DNA of 64,000 nucleotides, taken from Solilutibacter tolerans. GTDB lineage: Bacteria > Pseudomonadota > Gammaproteobacteria > Xanthomonadales > Xanthomonadaceae. The stretch lies in assembly GCF_900155935.1 (NCBI RefSeq), contig NZ_FTLW01000003.1:248001-312000 (forward strand), given 5' to 3'. The position numbers and the translations under genes are program-made. The notes beneath the pieces are model-generated. The model had not been told where the DNA came from. It searched no databases and saw only the letters and a program-made list of their open reading frames with translations. This document shows positions 1 to 8,279 of this stretch, piece after piece; position 1 is the stretch's first letter; the number at the start of each line of letters is the position of its first letter.

Positions 1-1
1 T

Positions 2-367
2 ACGCCTTTCACGTTGACCGTCCTGCGCGATACCGTCGGCTGGACGCTCTTCATCGCCATCTGGTCACTGGCCGCGATCGGCATCATTTTCAAATTATTC
101 TTCACCGGCCGCTTCAAGCTGGTATCCACCCTCATCTACATCGCGATGGGCTGGTTGGTGATGCTCTACGCCAAACCGGTGTACCAGGCCTTGAGCGGCT
201 GGACCTTCGGCTGGCTGTTGGCCGGCGGCATCGCCTATACGCTAGGTACAGTGTTCTACATGCAAAGGCGCATGCCTTACGCACATGCCGTTTGGCATTG
301 CTTCGTGGTAATCGGCACCGTCTGCCATTTCATTTCGGTATGGTCGCTGGTGGTGCCCCGCGCCTGA
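2..367 (+). CDS. Hemolysin III / PAQR-family membrane protein (C-terminal part, cut by window edge)
   Basis: The reading frame is open to the left edge, so the N-terminus lies outside the window. About 121 residues remain and end in a TGA at 365-367. They contain four hydrophobic segments, the GWLVMLYAKP stretch and the terminal HAVWHCFVVIGTVCHF helix. This tail is typical of the YqfA/hemolysin III branch of the PAQR superfamily, with its late conserved histidines (H in AVWH and CHF). These are inner-membrane proteins of uncertain function, possibly metal-dependent hydrolases; the name hemolysin is historical. The TTG at 14 is internal, not a start. Confidence 0.85.
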   Translation, partial: TPFTLTVLRDTVGWTLFIAIWSLAAIGIIFKLFFTGRFKLVSTLIYIAMGWLVMLYAKPVYQALSGWTFGWLLAGGIAYTLGTVFYMQRRMPYAHAVWHCFVVIGTVCHFISVWSLVVPRA

Positions 368-446
368 ACGAATGGCCACGGCATTCACCCCTGTTTGACC
401 TGCGTGCGTCGAAGGTGATGGCAACGACCTGCCGCACCTTTGCCGC

Positions 447-2456
447 ATGACTGACACCACAACCCCAAACAATCCCACGCCCCGCATGCCAGGGGAGGAA
501 ACAACATCCCCCCGTATCTGGCCACGCCGCCACCCGTGGCTGACAACACTTGGCATCATGATCGCGGCCATCATCGTGCTGATCCTGTTGTGGGACTGGA
601 ACTGGTTCAAGCGTCCGATCGAGCGCTATGTGCACGCCAAGACCGGGCGTGAACTGCACATCGACGGCAATCTGGATGTCGACCTCGGCCGGATGACGCG
701 CGTCAGCGCCGACGGCCTACGCTTTGGCAATGCTCCATGGTCGAAGGAAAAGGAGATGGCGAAGACCGACCGCCTCGCCTTCGCTTTCGCTTTGTGGCCT
801 GCCATCTTTCAGCGTGACTTCCGCGTGCCAGAGCTGCGCCTGACCAATCCCGACGTGCTGCTGGAAAAAGGACCGGACGGCCAAGGCAATTGGGTGTTCA
901 AGGATCAGGAAGACACGCGCGGCAAGCAGCCGGAATTCCGCAGCCTGTGGATCGACGATGGCCGCCTGCGCTTCGTCGATGCCAAGGGCAAGACCGACAT
1001 CGACATCCGCGTGGACAGTGAAGCCCGCGGGAAAAATGAAAGTGGGCCGCCCATTGTCGTGGCGGGCAAGGGGCGTTGGAAAGGCAATCCTTTCACGATG
1101 CAAGGACGTGGCGAGTCACCACTCGACCTGCGCAACGCGGACGAGCCATACCGCATCGATGTGCGTGCCACCGCTGGCCCGACCAGTGCCCACGCCGTCG
1201 GCACCTTGCTGGACCCGCTGCGCATGCGCGACTTCGACCTGAAGCTCTCAATAAGTGGCCAGAACATGGATGACCTTTATCCGCTGTTGGGTATCGCCCT
1301 GCCGCCCACGCCGCCCTACTCCCTCAATGGTCGCTTCACGCGCGAAGTGAAATCACTCACCCGCAGCACGTGGAAATACGACGGCCTAAGCGGCAAGGTC
1401 GGCGACAGCGACTTGGCCGGCTTCGCCCACTTCACCACGGGCAAGCCGCGTCCACGTTTGGACGCCGATCTGCGTTCGAAGCGGCTGGACCTGGATGACC
1501 TGGCTGGCTTCATCGGTGGCGCACCCAAGGCCTCCGGCGGCGAGAAGAGCAATCCCGAGCTGGCGGCCAGGGCGGCTAATCAAGCAGCCAGCGGCAAACT
1601 GTTTCCCCGTGACGAGTTCAAGCTGGAAAAACTGCGCGCGATGGATGCCAACGTGCGTCTGCGCGCGACCCGCATCAACACCCAAACCCTCCCCGTGGAC
1701 GACATGGATGCCAGGATGAAGCTCGAAGCCGGGGTGATGACACTGGCACCGCTCAACTTCGGCGTCGCCGATGGCGACATCCGCTCCACCATCCGGATGG
1801 ATGCGCGCGAAGGAAGCGTCATCCGCACCCGCGCCGACATCACCGCCAAAGGACTCACGCTGGGCAAATTGATGCCCAAGGTAAAGCTGGGCCAGAACGC
1901 CATCGGCAGCCTAGGCGGCGACATCAAGATCAACACCACCGGCAACTCCATTGCCAAGATGCTGGGCAATGCCGATGGGCAGGCCGATGTCGGCATGGGC
2001 AGGGGCAGCATCAGCAAATTGTTGATGGAGATGGCGGCGATCGACATCGCCGGCATTCTGAAAGTGAAACTCACCGGCGACAAGCAGCTGCCCGTGCGTT
2101 GCGCGTTCGGCGACTTCGACATCAAGAACGGCGTGATGAACACGCGCGCGCTTGCCTTCGATACCGATGACACCGTCATCACCGGCAGCGGCACCATCAG
2201 CCTGCGTGATGAACGTCTGGACCTCACCCTGAAACCCAAGACACGCCGCTTCAGCCCACTGTCGTTGCGCTCACCGCTGTACGTGCAAGGCAGCTTCACC
2301 CACCCGAGCATCCGTCCCGACTACAAGCGCGTCGGCCTGCGCGCGGCGGCAGCGGTGGCGCTGGGTGCGGTGACCGCGCCGGCAGCTGCGTTGGCTGCGA
2401 CCACCGACCTCGGCAGCGCCAAAGGACGTCAGTACTGCGGTCAACCGAAAGGCTGA
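447..2456 (+). CDS. AsmA-family protein
   Basis: A 669-residue protein with a cytoplasmic N-terminus rich in Pro/Thr, one transmembrane anchor (about residues 32-52) and a long periplasmic part. The start of that part (RPIERYVHAKTGRELHIDG) and the C-terminal AsmA_2-like region (about 440-640, with KVKLTGDKQLPVRCAFGDFD and LRSPLYVQGSFTHPSIRPD) are characteristic. AsmA relatives form beta-groove bridges implicated in moving phospholipid to the outer membrane. No strong Shine-Dalgarno is visible, but the ATG is the only start giving a sensible anchor. It is convergent with the CBS gene, 13 bp away. Confidence 0.85.
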   Translation: MTDTTTPNNPTPRMPGEETTSPRIWPRRHPWLTTLGIMIAAIIVLILLWDWNWFKRPIERYVHAKTGRELHIDGNLDVDLGRMTRVSADGLRFGNAPWSKEKEMAKTDRLAFAFALWPAIFQRDFRVPELRLTNPDVLLEKGPDGQGNWVFKDQEDTRGKQPEFRSLWIDDGRLRFVDAKGKTDIDIRVDSEARGKNESGPPIVVAGKGRWKGNPFTMQGRGESPLDLRNADEPYRIDVRATAGPTSAHAVGTLLDPLRMRDFDLKLSISGQNMDDLYPLLGIALPPTPPYSLNGRFTREVKSLTRSTWKYDGLSGKVGDSDLAGFAHFTTGKPRPRLDADLRSKRLDLDDLAGFIGGAPKASGGEKSNPELAARAANQAASGKLFPRDEFKLEKLRAMDANVRLRATRINTQTLPVDDMDARMKLEAGVMTLAPLNFGVADGDIRSTIRMDAREGSVIRTRADITAKGLTLGKLMPKVKLGQNAIGSLGGDIKINTTGNSIAKMLGNADGQADVGMGRGSISKLLMEMAAIDIAGILKVKLTGDKQLPVRCAFGDFDIKNGVMNTRALAFDTDDTVITGSGTISLRDERLDLTLKPKTRRFSPLSLRSPLYVQGSFTHPSIRPDYKRVGLRAAAAVALGAVTAPAAALAATTDLGSAKGRQYCGQPKG

Positions 2457-2469
2457 AGCGCACGCGAAA

Positions 2470-2901
2470 TCAGGACGCGATGTATTCCTGCAGGTGTCGT
2501 AATTCGATCTGCTGCTCGTCGATGACGGCCTTGACCAGGTCGCCAATCGACACGATGCCGACGACTTCCTTGTGCTCCAGTATCGGCAGGTGGCGAATGC
2601 GCTTCTCGGTCATCACCTGCATGCACTGATCGACCGTGTCCCCCAGGCGACCGCACACAACCTGATGGCTCATGATCTCGCTGACTGGCGTATTGGCCGA
2701 GGTACGCCCCAACAGGACGACTTTGCGAGCGTAATCGCGTTCAGAGAGGATGCCGACCAATTTGCGGCCCGCTTCCATCACCAACACCGCGCCGACACCG
2801 TGGTCGGCCATCAATTTCAGTGCGTCGATGACGGGGGATTCAGGCGCGATCGACACCACGCCCAACTGCTTCGATTCAAGTAGATGCCGCACCTGACGCA
2901 T
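2470..2901 (-). CDS. CBS-domain protein
   Basis: A 143-residue protein made almost entirely of two CBS motifs (about residues 10-65 and 75-130), each with the usual GVGAVLVM.AG..VGILSERD and RIRHLPILE...VVGIVSIGDL signatures. Stand-alone CBS pairs bind adenine nucleotides and act as energy or redox sensors; no enzymatic domain is attached. The chosen ATG starts at MRQVRHLLES. An upstream in-frame ATG at 2934 would add 11 residues but lies deeper in the preceding gene. The gene overlaps the end of the glycosyltransferase gene by 26 bp, so translation is probably coupled. The partner it senses for is not evident. Confidence 0.85.
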   Translation of the reverse strand: MRQVRHLLESKQLGVVSIAPESPVIDALKLMADHGVGAVLVMEAGRKLVGILSERDYARKVVLLGRTSANTPVSEIMSHQVVCGRLGDTVDQCMQVMTEKRIRHLPILEHKEVVGIVSIGDLVKAVIDEQQIELRHLQEYIAS

Positions 2902-3892
2902 GGCCGCTCCTCGCTTCGGATTCGCTGCCAGCATACGCCTGTCCGGCCGCGGGCCGCCAATCGGCGATCACATACAACGGGCGTTGCTTGGCTTCGACAT
3001 ACAGGCGACCCAGGTATTCGCCGATCATCCCCAGCGCGATCAACTGCACGCCGCCCAGGAACAGGATCACCGCCATCATGCTGGGCCAGCCGGCGACCGG
3101 ATCACCGTACATCCACGCCTTCACGATCACATAGAGGCCGTAAACCAACGCGATCAAAGCCGTGATGAGGCCCAGATAAGTACTGATGCGCAGTGGCGCG
3201 GTAGAAAAGCTGGTGATGCCTTCCAGCGCGAGATTCCACAGCTTCCAGAAATTGAACTTGGTGGTGCCTGCCACGCGTGCCTCGCGCTCATAGACAATTT
3301 CCGCGCCGTTGAAGCCTACCCAACCGAACAAGCCCTTCATGAAACGATGGCGCTCGCGCAACTCGCGCAAGGCCTTGAGTGCACGCGGCGATAGCAAGCG
3401 GAAATCACCGGTGTCCTCCGGCACCGGCGTGCGCGACAAGCGGCCGATCAGGCGATAAAACATCGATGCAGTCGCGCGTTTAGCAATACCTTCGCCTGCA
3501 CGCTGGCTACGACGGCCGTACACGTTGTCGAATCCGGCACGCCATTTGGCAACGAACTGCGGGATCAATTCCGGCGGATCCTGCGCATCGGCGTCCAGAA
3601 TCATGGCTGCCCCTTCATCGACCAGATCAAGTCCCGCCGTCAGTGCCGCCTCCTTGCCGAAATTGCGCGACAGCCGCAGCAGGCCAACGCGCGGATGATT
3701 GGCCGCGAGCCGTTGCATGGTGGTCCAGGTCGCGTCACGACTGCCATCATCGACATACAGGATGCGCGCATCGACATCGTTCATGGATGCCAGCACCGGC
3801 AACAATCGCGCATGCAGCAAGGGCAAGGCCTCGGCCTCGTTGAACGCCGCGACCACGATGGTCAAGCGATCCGTCTTGCCAGCAACATTCAT
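2876..3892 (-). CDS. Family 2 glycosyltransferase with two membrane helices (GtrB/ArnC/DPM1-like)
   Basis: The GT-A domain (about residues 8-230) carries VVAAFNEAEALP, YVDDGSRD and the metal-binding DADAQDPPELI motif. It is followed by two C-terminal transmembrane helices (about 235-260 and 272-297). This is the architecture of enzymes that move a sugar from a nucleotide donor to undecaprenyl or dolichyl phosphate at the cytoplasmic face. The preceding mtgA stop and this ATG share a base (TGATG), and an AGGA lies just upstream. A GTG three bases earlier is an alternative start. The neighbours suggest an envelope role; the sugar is not predictable. The C-terminal 30 residues are Ala/Ser/Gly-rich. 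Confidence 0.87.
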   Translation of the reverse strand: MNVAGKTDRLTIVVAAFNEAEALPLLHARLLPVLASMNDVDARILYVDDGSRDATWTTMQRLAANHPRVGLLRLSRNFGKEAALTAGLDLVDEGAAMILDADAQDPPELIPQFVAKWRAGFDNVYGRRSQRAGEGIAKRATASMFYRLIGRLSRTPVPEDTGDFRLLSPRALKALRELRERHRFMKGLFGWVGFNGAEIVYEREARVAGTTKFNFWKLWNLALEGITSFSTAPLRISTYLGLITALIALVYGLYVIVKAWMYGDPVAGWPSMMAVILFLGGVQLIALGMIGEYLGRLYVEAKQRPLYVIADWRPAAGQAYAGSESEARSGHASGAAST

Positions 3893-4635
3893 CACTTCCT
3901 ACCCTCGACTTCACGCAACGCGCCCGCACCGCCGATGTAACGCATCTGGCGCTGGATGGCGCGACTACGACGCTGCACATAAGGACCCGGTCGGGCCACG
4001 CTATAGCGCTTCGGATTGGGCAACACGGCCGCCAGGCGTGCGGCTTCGGCTGCAGACAAGCGCGAGGCATCCTTGCGGAACCACGTGCGCGCCGCGGCCT
4101 GCGCACCGTAAACACCATCGCCGAACTCGGCGAAATTTGCATACATCTCCAGGATGCGCGTTTTCGGCCAAAGCAGCTCCATCCAGAAGGTGTACCACGT
4201 CTCCAACGCCTTGCGCAGCCATCGCGTCAGGCCCGTGCCGCTCCACAGGAACAGATTCTTCGCGGTCTGCTGGGTGATGGTGCTGCCGCCACGGATGCGC
4301 TTGCCACGCTCGTTGCTGTCGCGGGCATTTTCGATCGCCTTCATGTCGAAGCCGGAATGATCGGCGAAACGCTGGTCTTCGGCCGCAATCAGCGCCACCG
4401 GCACGTTGCGGGACATCTGGTCGAGGTCGCGCCAGTCATGCGCGATGCGGAAATCGATGTCCCCACTTCCCCATGCCTGGAATTGACGGATCATCATGAA
4501 GCTGGAAAACGGCGGGTCGATGAAGCGCAAGGCGAGCACTTGGACGATCGGGAAAACGACGATGAAAGCCGCCAGCCAAAGCAAACGTCGCAGCCAACGC
4601 CGGCGCGGTTTTCGATCAACTTGCGCTTTGCTCAC
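3892..4635 (-). CDS. mtgA: Monofunctional biosynthetic peptidoglycan transglycosylase
   Basis: A GT51 enzyme that polymerises lipid II into glycan strands without a transpeptidase domain. It has 247 residues, the usual MtgA size. A basic N-terminus leads into one transmembrane helix (about residues 17-37). Diagnostic motifs follow: AAEDQRFADHSGFD, containing the catalytic glutamate, then RGGSTITQQTAKNLFLW, and ILEMYANFAEFGDGVYG. The GTG start at 4635 was chosen because a GGGGA lies 6 bases upstream. The frame stays open to 4791, but that would overlap divergent hslO and add an Arg-rich stretch unlike the family. It heads an overlapping operon with the glycosyltransferase and CBS genes. Confidence 0.93.
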   Translation of the reverse strand: MSKAQVDRKPRRRWLRRLLWLAAFIVVFPIVQVLALRFIDPPFSSFMMIRQFQAWGSGDIDFRIAHDWRDLDQMSRNVPVALIAAEDQRFADHSGFDMKAIENARDSNERGKRIRGGSTITQQTAKNLFLWSGTGLTRWLRKALETWYTFWMELLWPKTRILEMYANFAEFGDGVYGAQAAARTWFRKDASRLSAAEAARLAAVLPNPKRYSVARPGPYVQRRSRAIQRQMRYIGGAGALREVEGRK

Positions 4636-4709
4636 ATCGTCCCCATTTATCGCAGCAATGGCGGCATTATCGGGGAGATTCCCGTGCGCCGCAGACCTTC
4701 GAGAGACCG

Positions 4710-5642
4710 ATGAGCAACGACAACACTTCCGCGGCCCACGGCGGCCGCCTCGACATCTTCCTCCTCCCCGACGCTGGGGTGCGCGGCGCATATGTGCGCC
4801 TTGATGATGCCTGGCGCCAGATCATCGCCCGCAACGATGACCCGGATGCGGTACGCGACCTGCTGGGACAAGCCGTAGCCGCGACAGCCCTGCTCACCGC
4901 ACACACCAAGGTCGATGGACGTTTGTCGGTGCAATTGCGTGGCTCGGGCGCATTGCGCAGCCTGTTCGCGGAGTGCACGGGGGCCCGGACGGTACGCGGA
5001 CTCGTCCGTTTGTCCGAGGATGCTTCGCCCAAAGCCGCCACTGCCGAAGCGCTGGACCTGTCGCAGCTTGGCGGTGATTCGGTGATGGCCATCACCATTG
5101 AAAATCCCACACCCAGCGGTGAACCCGTCCGTTATCAGGGTTTGGTGCCGCTTGAATCGCCCACGCTTGCGGGGGCCTTCGAGAACTATTTCCGTCAATC
5201 CGAACAATTGCCGACCCGATTGCTGCTGGCCGCCGATGGCCAGCATGCCACCGGCCTGTTGCTGCAGAAACTGCCTGCGTCCGAAGCCGACGATGATGGC
5301 TGGAACCGCATCGAACAGTTGTTCGCGACGCTGGGCACCGAAGAGCTGCACTCGGTGGATGCGGCGACGTTGCTGCATCGCCTGTTCCATCAGGAGAATT
5401 TGCACGAGCTCGGCCACCGCGACCTGCAGTTCGGCTGCTCCTGCTCGCGTGAGCGCGTAGCGGAGGTCTTGCGCAGCCTTGGGCGCGAGGAGGCCCTGGC
5501 GGCGGTCGAAGCAGGCGATGTGGACGGCGCGGAGGTCCGCTGCGAGTTCTGTGGCCAGCGCTACCACTTCGATACCGCCCAGATCGAAAGCCTCTTCCTG
5601 GCCCCCGAACCCAATACCGATGCCCCTAACCGCTTGCAATGA
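4710..5642 (+). CDS. hslO: Redox-regulated holdase chaperone Hsp33
   Basis: Hsp33 is a cytosolic holdase activated by oxidation and unfolding of a C-terminal zinc site. The N-terminal substrate-binding domain is recognisable (VRLDDAWRQII, LLGQAVAATALLTAHTKVDGRLSVQL). The C-terminus holds the four zinc cysteines as C-S-C in FGCSCSRERV and C-E-F-C in VRCEFCGQRYHFD, the CXC...CXXC redox switch. The length of 310 residues is slightly above E. coli Hsp33 because of a short N-terminal extension. It is divergent from mtgA with only 74 bp between starts. Confidence 0.95.
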   Translation: MSNDNTSAAHGGRLDIFLLPDAGVRGAYVRLDDAWRQIIARNDDPDAVRDLLGQAVAATALLTAHTKVDGRLSVQLRGSGALRSLFAECTGARTVRGLVRLSEDASPKAATAEALDLSQLGGDSVMAITIENPTPSGEPVRYQGLVPLESPTLAGAFENYFRQSEQLPTRLLLAADGQHATGLLLQKLPASEADDDGWNRIEQLFATLGTEELHSVDAATLLHRLFHQENLHELGHRDLQFGCSCSRERVAEVLRSLGREEALAAVEAGDVDGAEVRCEFCGQRYHFDTAQIESLFLAPEPNTDAPNRLQ

Positions 5643-5784
5643 TTGAAGTTTTTCCTTCAACCAGCCAATCTGAATGCGGCCTCCAGACCGATTGTTAAAT
5701 TAATATAAATGAGGTACTTTGGATTGGCAGGAAAGACCCGGTTACCGGGAACTTACCGCGCCGGGGATAGTCAATAGGTGGCCC

Positions 5785-6606
5785 ATGAAACATCGCCTCT
5801 TGCCAACGCTGTTGTTTGCAGGGCTTACGCTCGCCGTCTCTGGTGGTCAGGCGTATGCACAAGCGCGCAAGGGCGTGACAGTCATCCCCGTCGTCAACAA
5901 CACCAATGGCAAGGTCGAGGGCATGTTCGTGCTCGAGCCGACCGGCAAGGCCAACAGCGGTGCCCGCTGGCGCTTCGGTAGCAATACCCTCGAATCAGCG
6001 TTCGGCTTGTCCTCGGGCGAATCACTGGCTCTGCTGTGCAGCGGCAAGGGCGGCATCCCGAATCGGATGGACCGACTTTCCGATGACTGCACGCTGGGCT
6101 CGATCAGCCCACGCGGTGCGGCTGCCTCTCTTGGCAATCGCAACGCCCGCGTTGGTGTGGGCGTGGGCAAGGCACGCGGCAACCTGCCCGGCTGGCTGAC
6201 ACCCGGCAGCCGCAATCGCGTCGAACAAACTGACCTCGCCCTCTTCGCCGAATACAACATCGGCCGCAGCGGCGTGGTGTCGATTGCCGGCACCACCGCC
6301 AATGCGCGTTTGATGCCGGCGGCGGAAATGCCGCAATTCGCCGACCGCTGGAACAGCAAAGGACTGAGTATTGGCGGAGGCGTCGGTGCCTTCAGTGCCA
6401 GTGTCTTTGGCCGCGTCGTCGAAGTGCCCGGCCAACCCGGCAAATGGGAAGGCTTTGGTGTTGGCCTGACTTGGCGCACGCCTTGGAGCGGCCAGCTCAG
6501 CGTGGGCGCTGACAACGTGGTGACCCGCGGCAAGAATCCTTTCGCGCCTTCCAAAGGCGAGGAAGAAGGCACCGTTCCTTACGTGCGCTACCAGCAGGAT
6601 CTTTGA
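5785..6606 (+). CDS. Exported protein of unknown function
   Basis: I do not recognise a named family. The 273-residue product has a clear Sec signal peptide (MKHRLLPTLLFAGLTLAVSG..AYAQA, cleavage after AYA or AQA). The mature part is Gly-rich with alternating polar/apolar stretches in the second half (GVGVGKARG, LALFAEYNIG, GLSIGGGVGAFSASVFGRV, FGVGLTWRTPWSGQLSVGADN) resembling outer-membrane beta-strands. Two cysteines lie in the middle (ALLCSGKGG, SDDCTLG). The ATG at 5785 has AGGTGG 7-8 bases upstream; an in-frame codon at 5719 would place 22 residues before the signal peptide. An AT-rich stretch before it (about 5692-5722) may hold the promoter. Confidence 0.7.
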   Translation: MKHRLLPTLLFAGLTLAVSGGQAYAQARKGVTVIPVVNNTNGKVEGMFVLEPTGKANSGARWRFGSNTLESAFGLSSGESLALLCSGKGGIPNRMDRLSDDCTLGSISPRGAAASLGNRNARVGVGVGKARGNLPGWLTPGSRNRVEQTDLALFAEYNIGRSGVVSIAGTTANARLMPAAEMPQFADRWNSKGLSIGGGVGAFSASVFGRVVEVPGQPGKWEGFGVGLTWRTPWSGQLSVGADNVVTRGKNPFAPSKGEEEGTVPYVRYQQDL

Positions 6607-6653
6607 TCCTCACCCTGCTCTGCGCGTCGACAGCGACGCACAAGAGCCGTTGA

Positions 6654-8246
6654 TTACGCCTGCTCCCAGCCCTCCAGCACGCCGCCTTGGCGCAGGCGTG
6701 TGATCATCGGCTGCAAATAAGTTTCATACGGCTTCCACTTCGGCACATCCCGCACCTGAATGCCTTCGCGCACCTGCACTGCACTGGCGGTGGATACGCC
6801 GCGCTTGCGATTGCCGATGGCGAGCATCTCAGGCGTGAACTCCAGTGCACAAAATTCACAGACCTCACGCATGACCGCCTCCGGATCACGGACCATGCGG
6901 TCATAGCGGATGTCGAAGATGCGCCCCGGATACGTCTTGCGCCAATGGGCCATCAGCTTGTGGTATTCGATATAGAAGTCCGCCAGCTCGATCTGGTCGT
7001 AAGAATACGGATTGGCGCTCGAGAACAACTCCCTCAAGTTGGAGAAACAAACTTCCACAGGATCCCGCACCATGTGCAACAGCTTTGCCTGTGGCAAGGC
7101 TTCGCAAATAAAGCCCGCATTGAGAAAGTTGGATGGAAGTTTATCGGTGAAGTGCGAGTTGCCCTTTAGGCGCCATTGCAGCCCTTGCAGGTAGCGCCCC
7201 CCTACGGCCTTGAAGTTGAACCCGGCAGTGAATGCTCGTTCGACAATGACCTGGTCGATCACACCCTGGCAGTGATGGTCCGTTTCGTACCGCATCGCGC
7301 TGGTGAAATCGTATAGTTCGCCAACACCTTGCACCCGCGGATGACCATCAAGCATCTGTTCCAGCAAGGTGGTTCCCGAACGATGCATGCCGATGATGAA
7401 GATAGGAACTATCGCTGGCTCGACCACCTCCGTCGATTTATCAACTGCACTCGAGCAGAGTAGATCAATCAACTGACGAGTCTCTTCAGAGGCGTAGCGG
7501 AGGGTCTCGCGCTTTGATCTATTTCCCTTGCTCAAGGCCTCCCAAGCCTGTTCAGTGCGACCAAGATCATCCAGTTCCTTGTGCAGCGCGTGACAAAGCA
7601 GCGCAATGTCTGTGGGAGTCGGCAGTTTGCCCGAGGGTGTCAACTGCGCTTCGACTTCCTGCACATGATTTTCCGTTGCCGTCGCCTTGCCAAGCCTCGA
7701 AGCGAGCCACCATGCCTGCGCGATACCCGGGGCTCTTTTCAAGGCCTTGATGATGTCGGCCTTGGCCTCGGCAAAACGTGCCAAATACATGAGGACTTGA
7801 GACCGCGCAACAAGAGTCGTAGGGAAATCAGGATCCCCGGACTTTGCCTCGTCAAGCAAGGTCATTGCCGTTGCTTGATCATTGACTGAACTGAATTGTG
7901 AAGCCGCCGAGATCAGCAACGGGATGGGAAGCCTCCGAGGTCCACCCAGCCTGCGAATGTAGTCATGCATTTCTGGCACTTGGTTGAACGTCCGCAACCT
8001 GGAAAGAACATCCTGGACAACTCCCAAGCTACCGGGACGAGCTGCTGCAGCCTTGATCGCTGCGGCACGCGCCTGACGATATCCCCCCAGATAGGATTCG
8101 ACATAGGAAAGCTGTACCCACAAGTCTGCGCTACCCGGATTTTGGGTAATCAATTGCACAAGCCCGCTCTTGGCCGACGCCCAATCTCCTGCCGCAATCG
8201 AACGCTCGACCGATGCCACCAAGCTCTTCGGATCCATGTTCTTCAT
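6654..8246 (-). CDS. TPR-containing sulfotransferase family protein (distal copy)
   Basis: A 530-residue protein. The first half (about residues 5-250) is helical with TPR-like pairs (GDWASAKSGLVQLI, GYRQARAAAIKAAA, ARFAEAKADIIKAL). The second half is a Sulfotransfer_3-type PAPS-dependent domain. Its 5'-phosphosulfate loop is IIGMHRSGTTLLEQML (about 284-299) and its 3'-phosphate-binding motif is MVRDPVEVCFSNL. No signal peptide is seen, so it is probably cytosolic. The acceptor is unknown; tyrosine on a protein or peptide is possible by analogy with TPR/sulfotransferase proteins but unproven. ATG 8246 was preferred over an upstream TTG. The gene lies 33 bp behind a paralogue. Confidence 0.83.
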   Translation of the reverse strand: MKNMDPKSLVASVERSIAAGDWASAKSGLVQLITQNPGSADLWVQLSYVESYLGGYRQARAAAIKAAAARPGSLGVVQDVLSRLRTFNQVPEMHDYIRRLGGPRRLPIPLLISAASQFSSVNDQATAMTLLDEAKSGDPDFPTTLVARSQVLMYLARFAEAKADIIKALKRAPGIAQAWWLASRLGKATATENHVQEVEAQLTPSGKLPTPTDIALLCHALHKELDDLGRTEQAWEALSKGNRSKRETLRYASEETRQLIDLLCSSAVDKSTEVVEPAIVPIFIIGMHRSGTTLLEQMLDGHPRVQGVGELYDFTSAMRYETDHHCQGVIDQVIVERAFTAGFNFKAVGGRYLQGLQWRLKGNSHFTDKLPSNFLNAGFICEALPQAKLLHMVRDPVEVCFSNLRELFSSANPYSYDQIELADFYIEYHKLMAHWRKTYPGRIFDIRYDRMVRDPEAVMREVCEFCALEFTPEMLAIGNRKRGVSTASAVQVREGIQVRDVPKWKPYETYLQPMITRLRQGGVLEGWEQA

Positions 8247-8279
8247 CAGGTCCAACCTAGCCGCATCCTCGCATCGATC

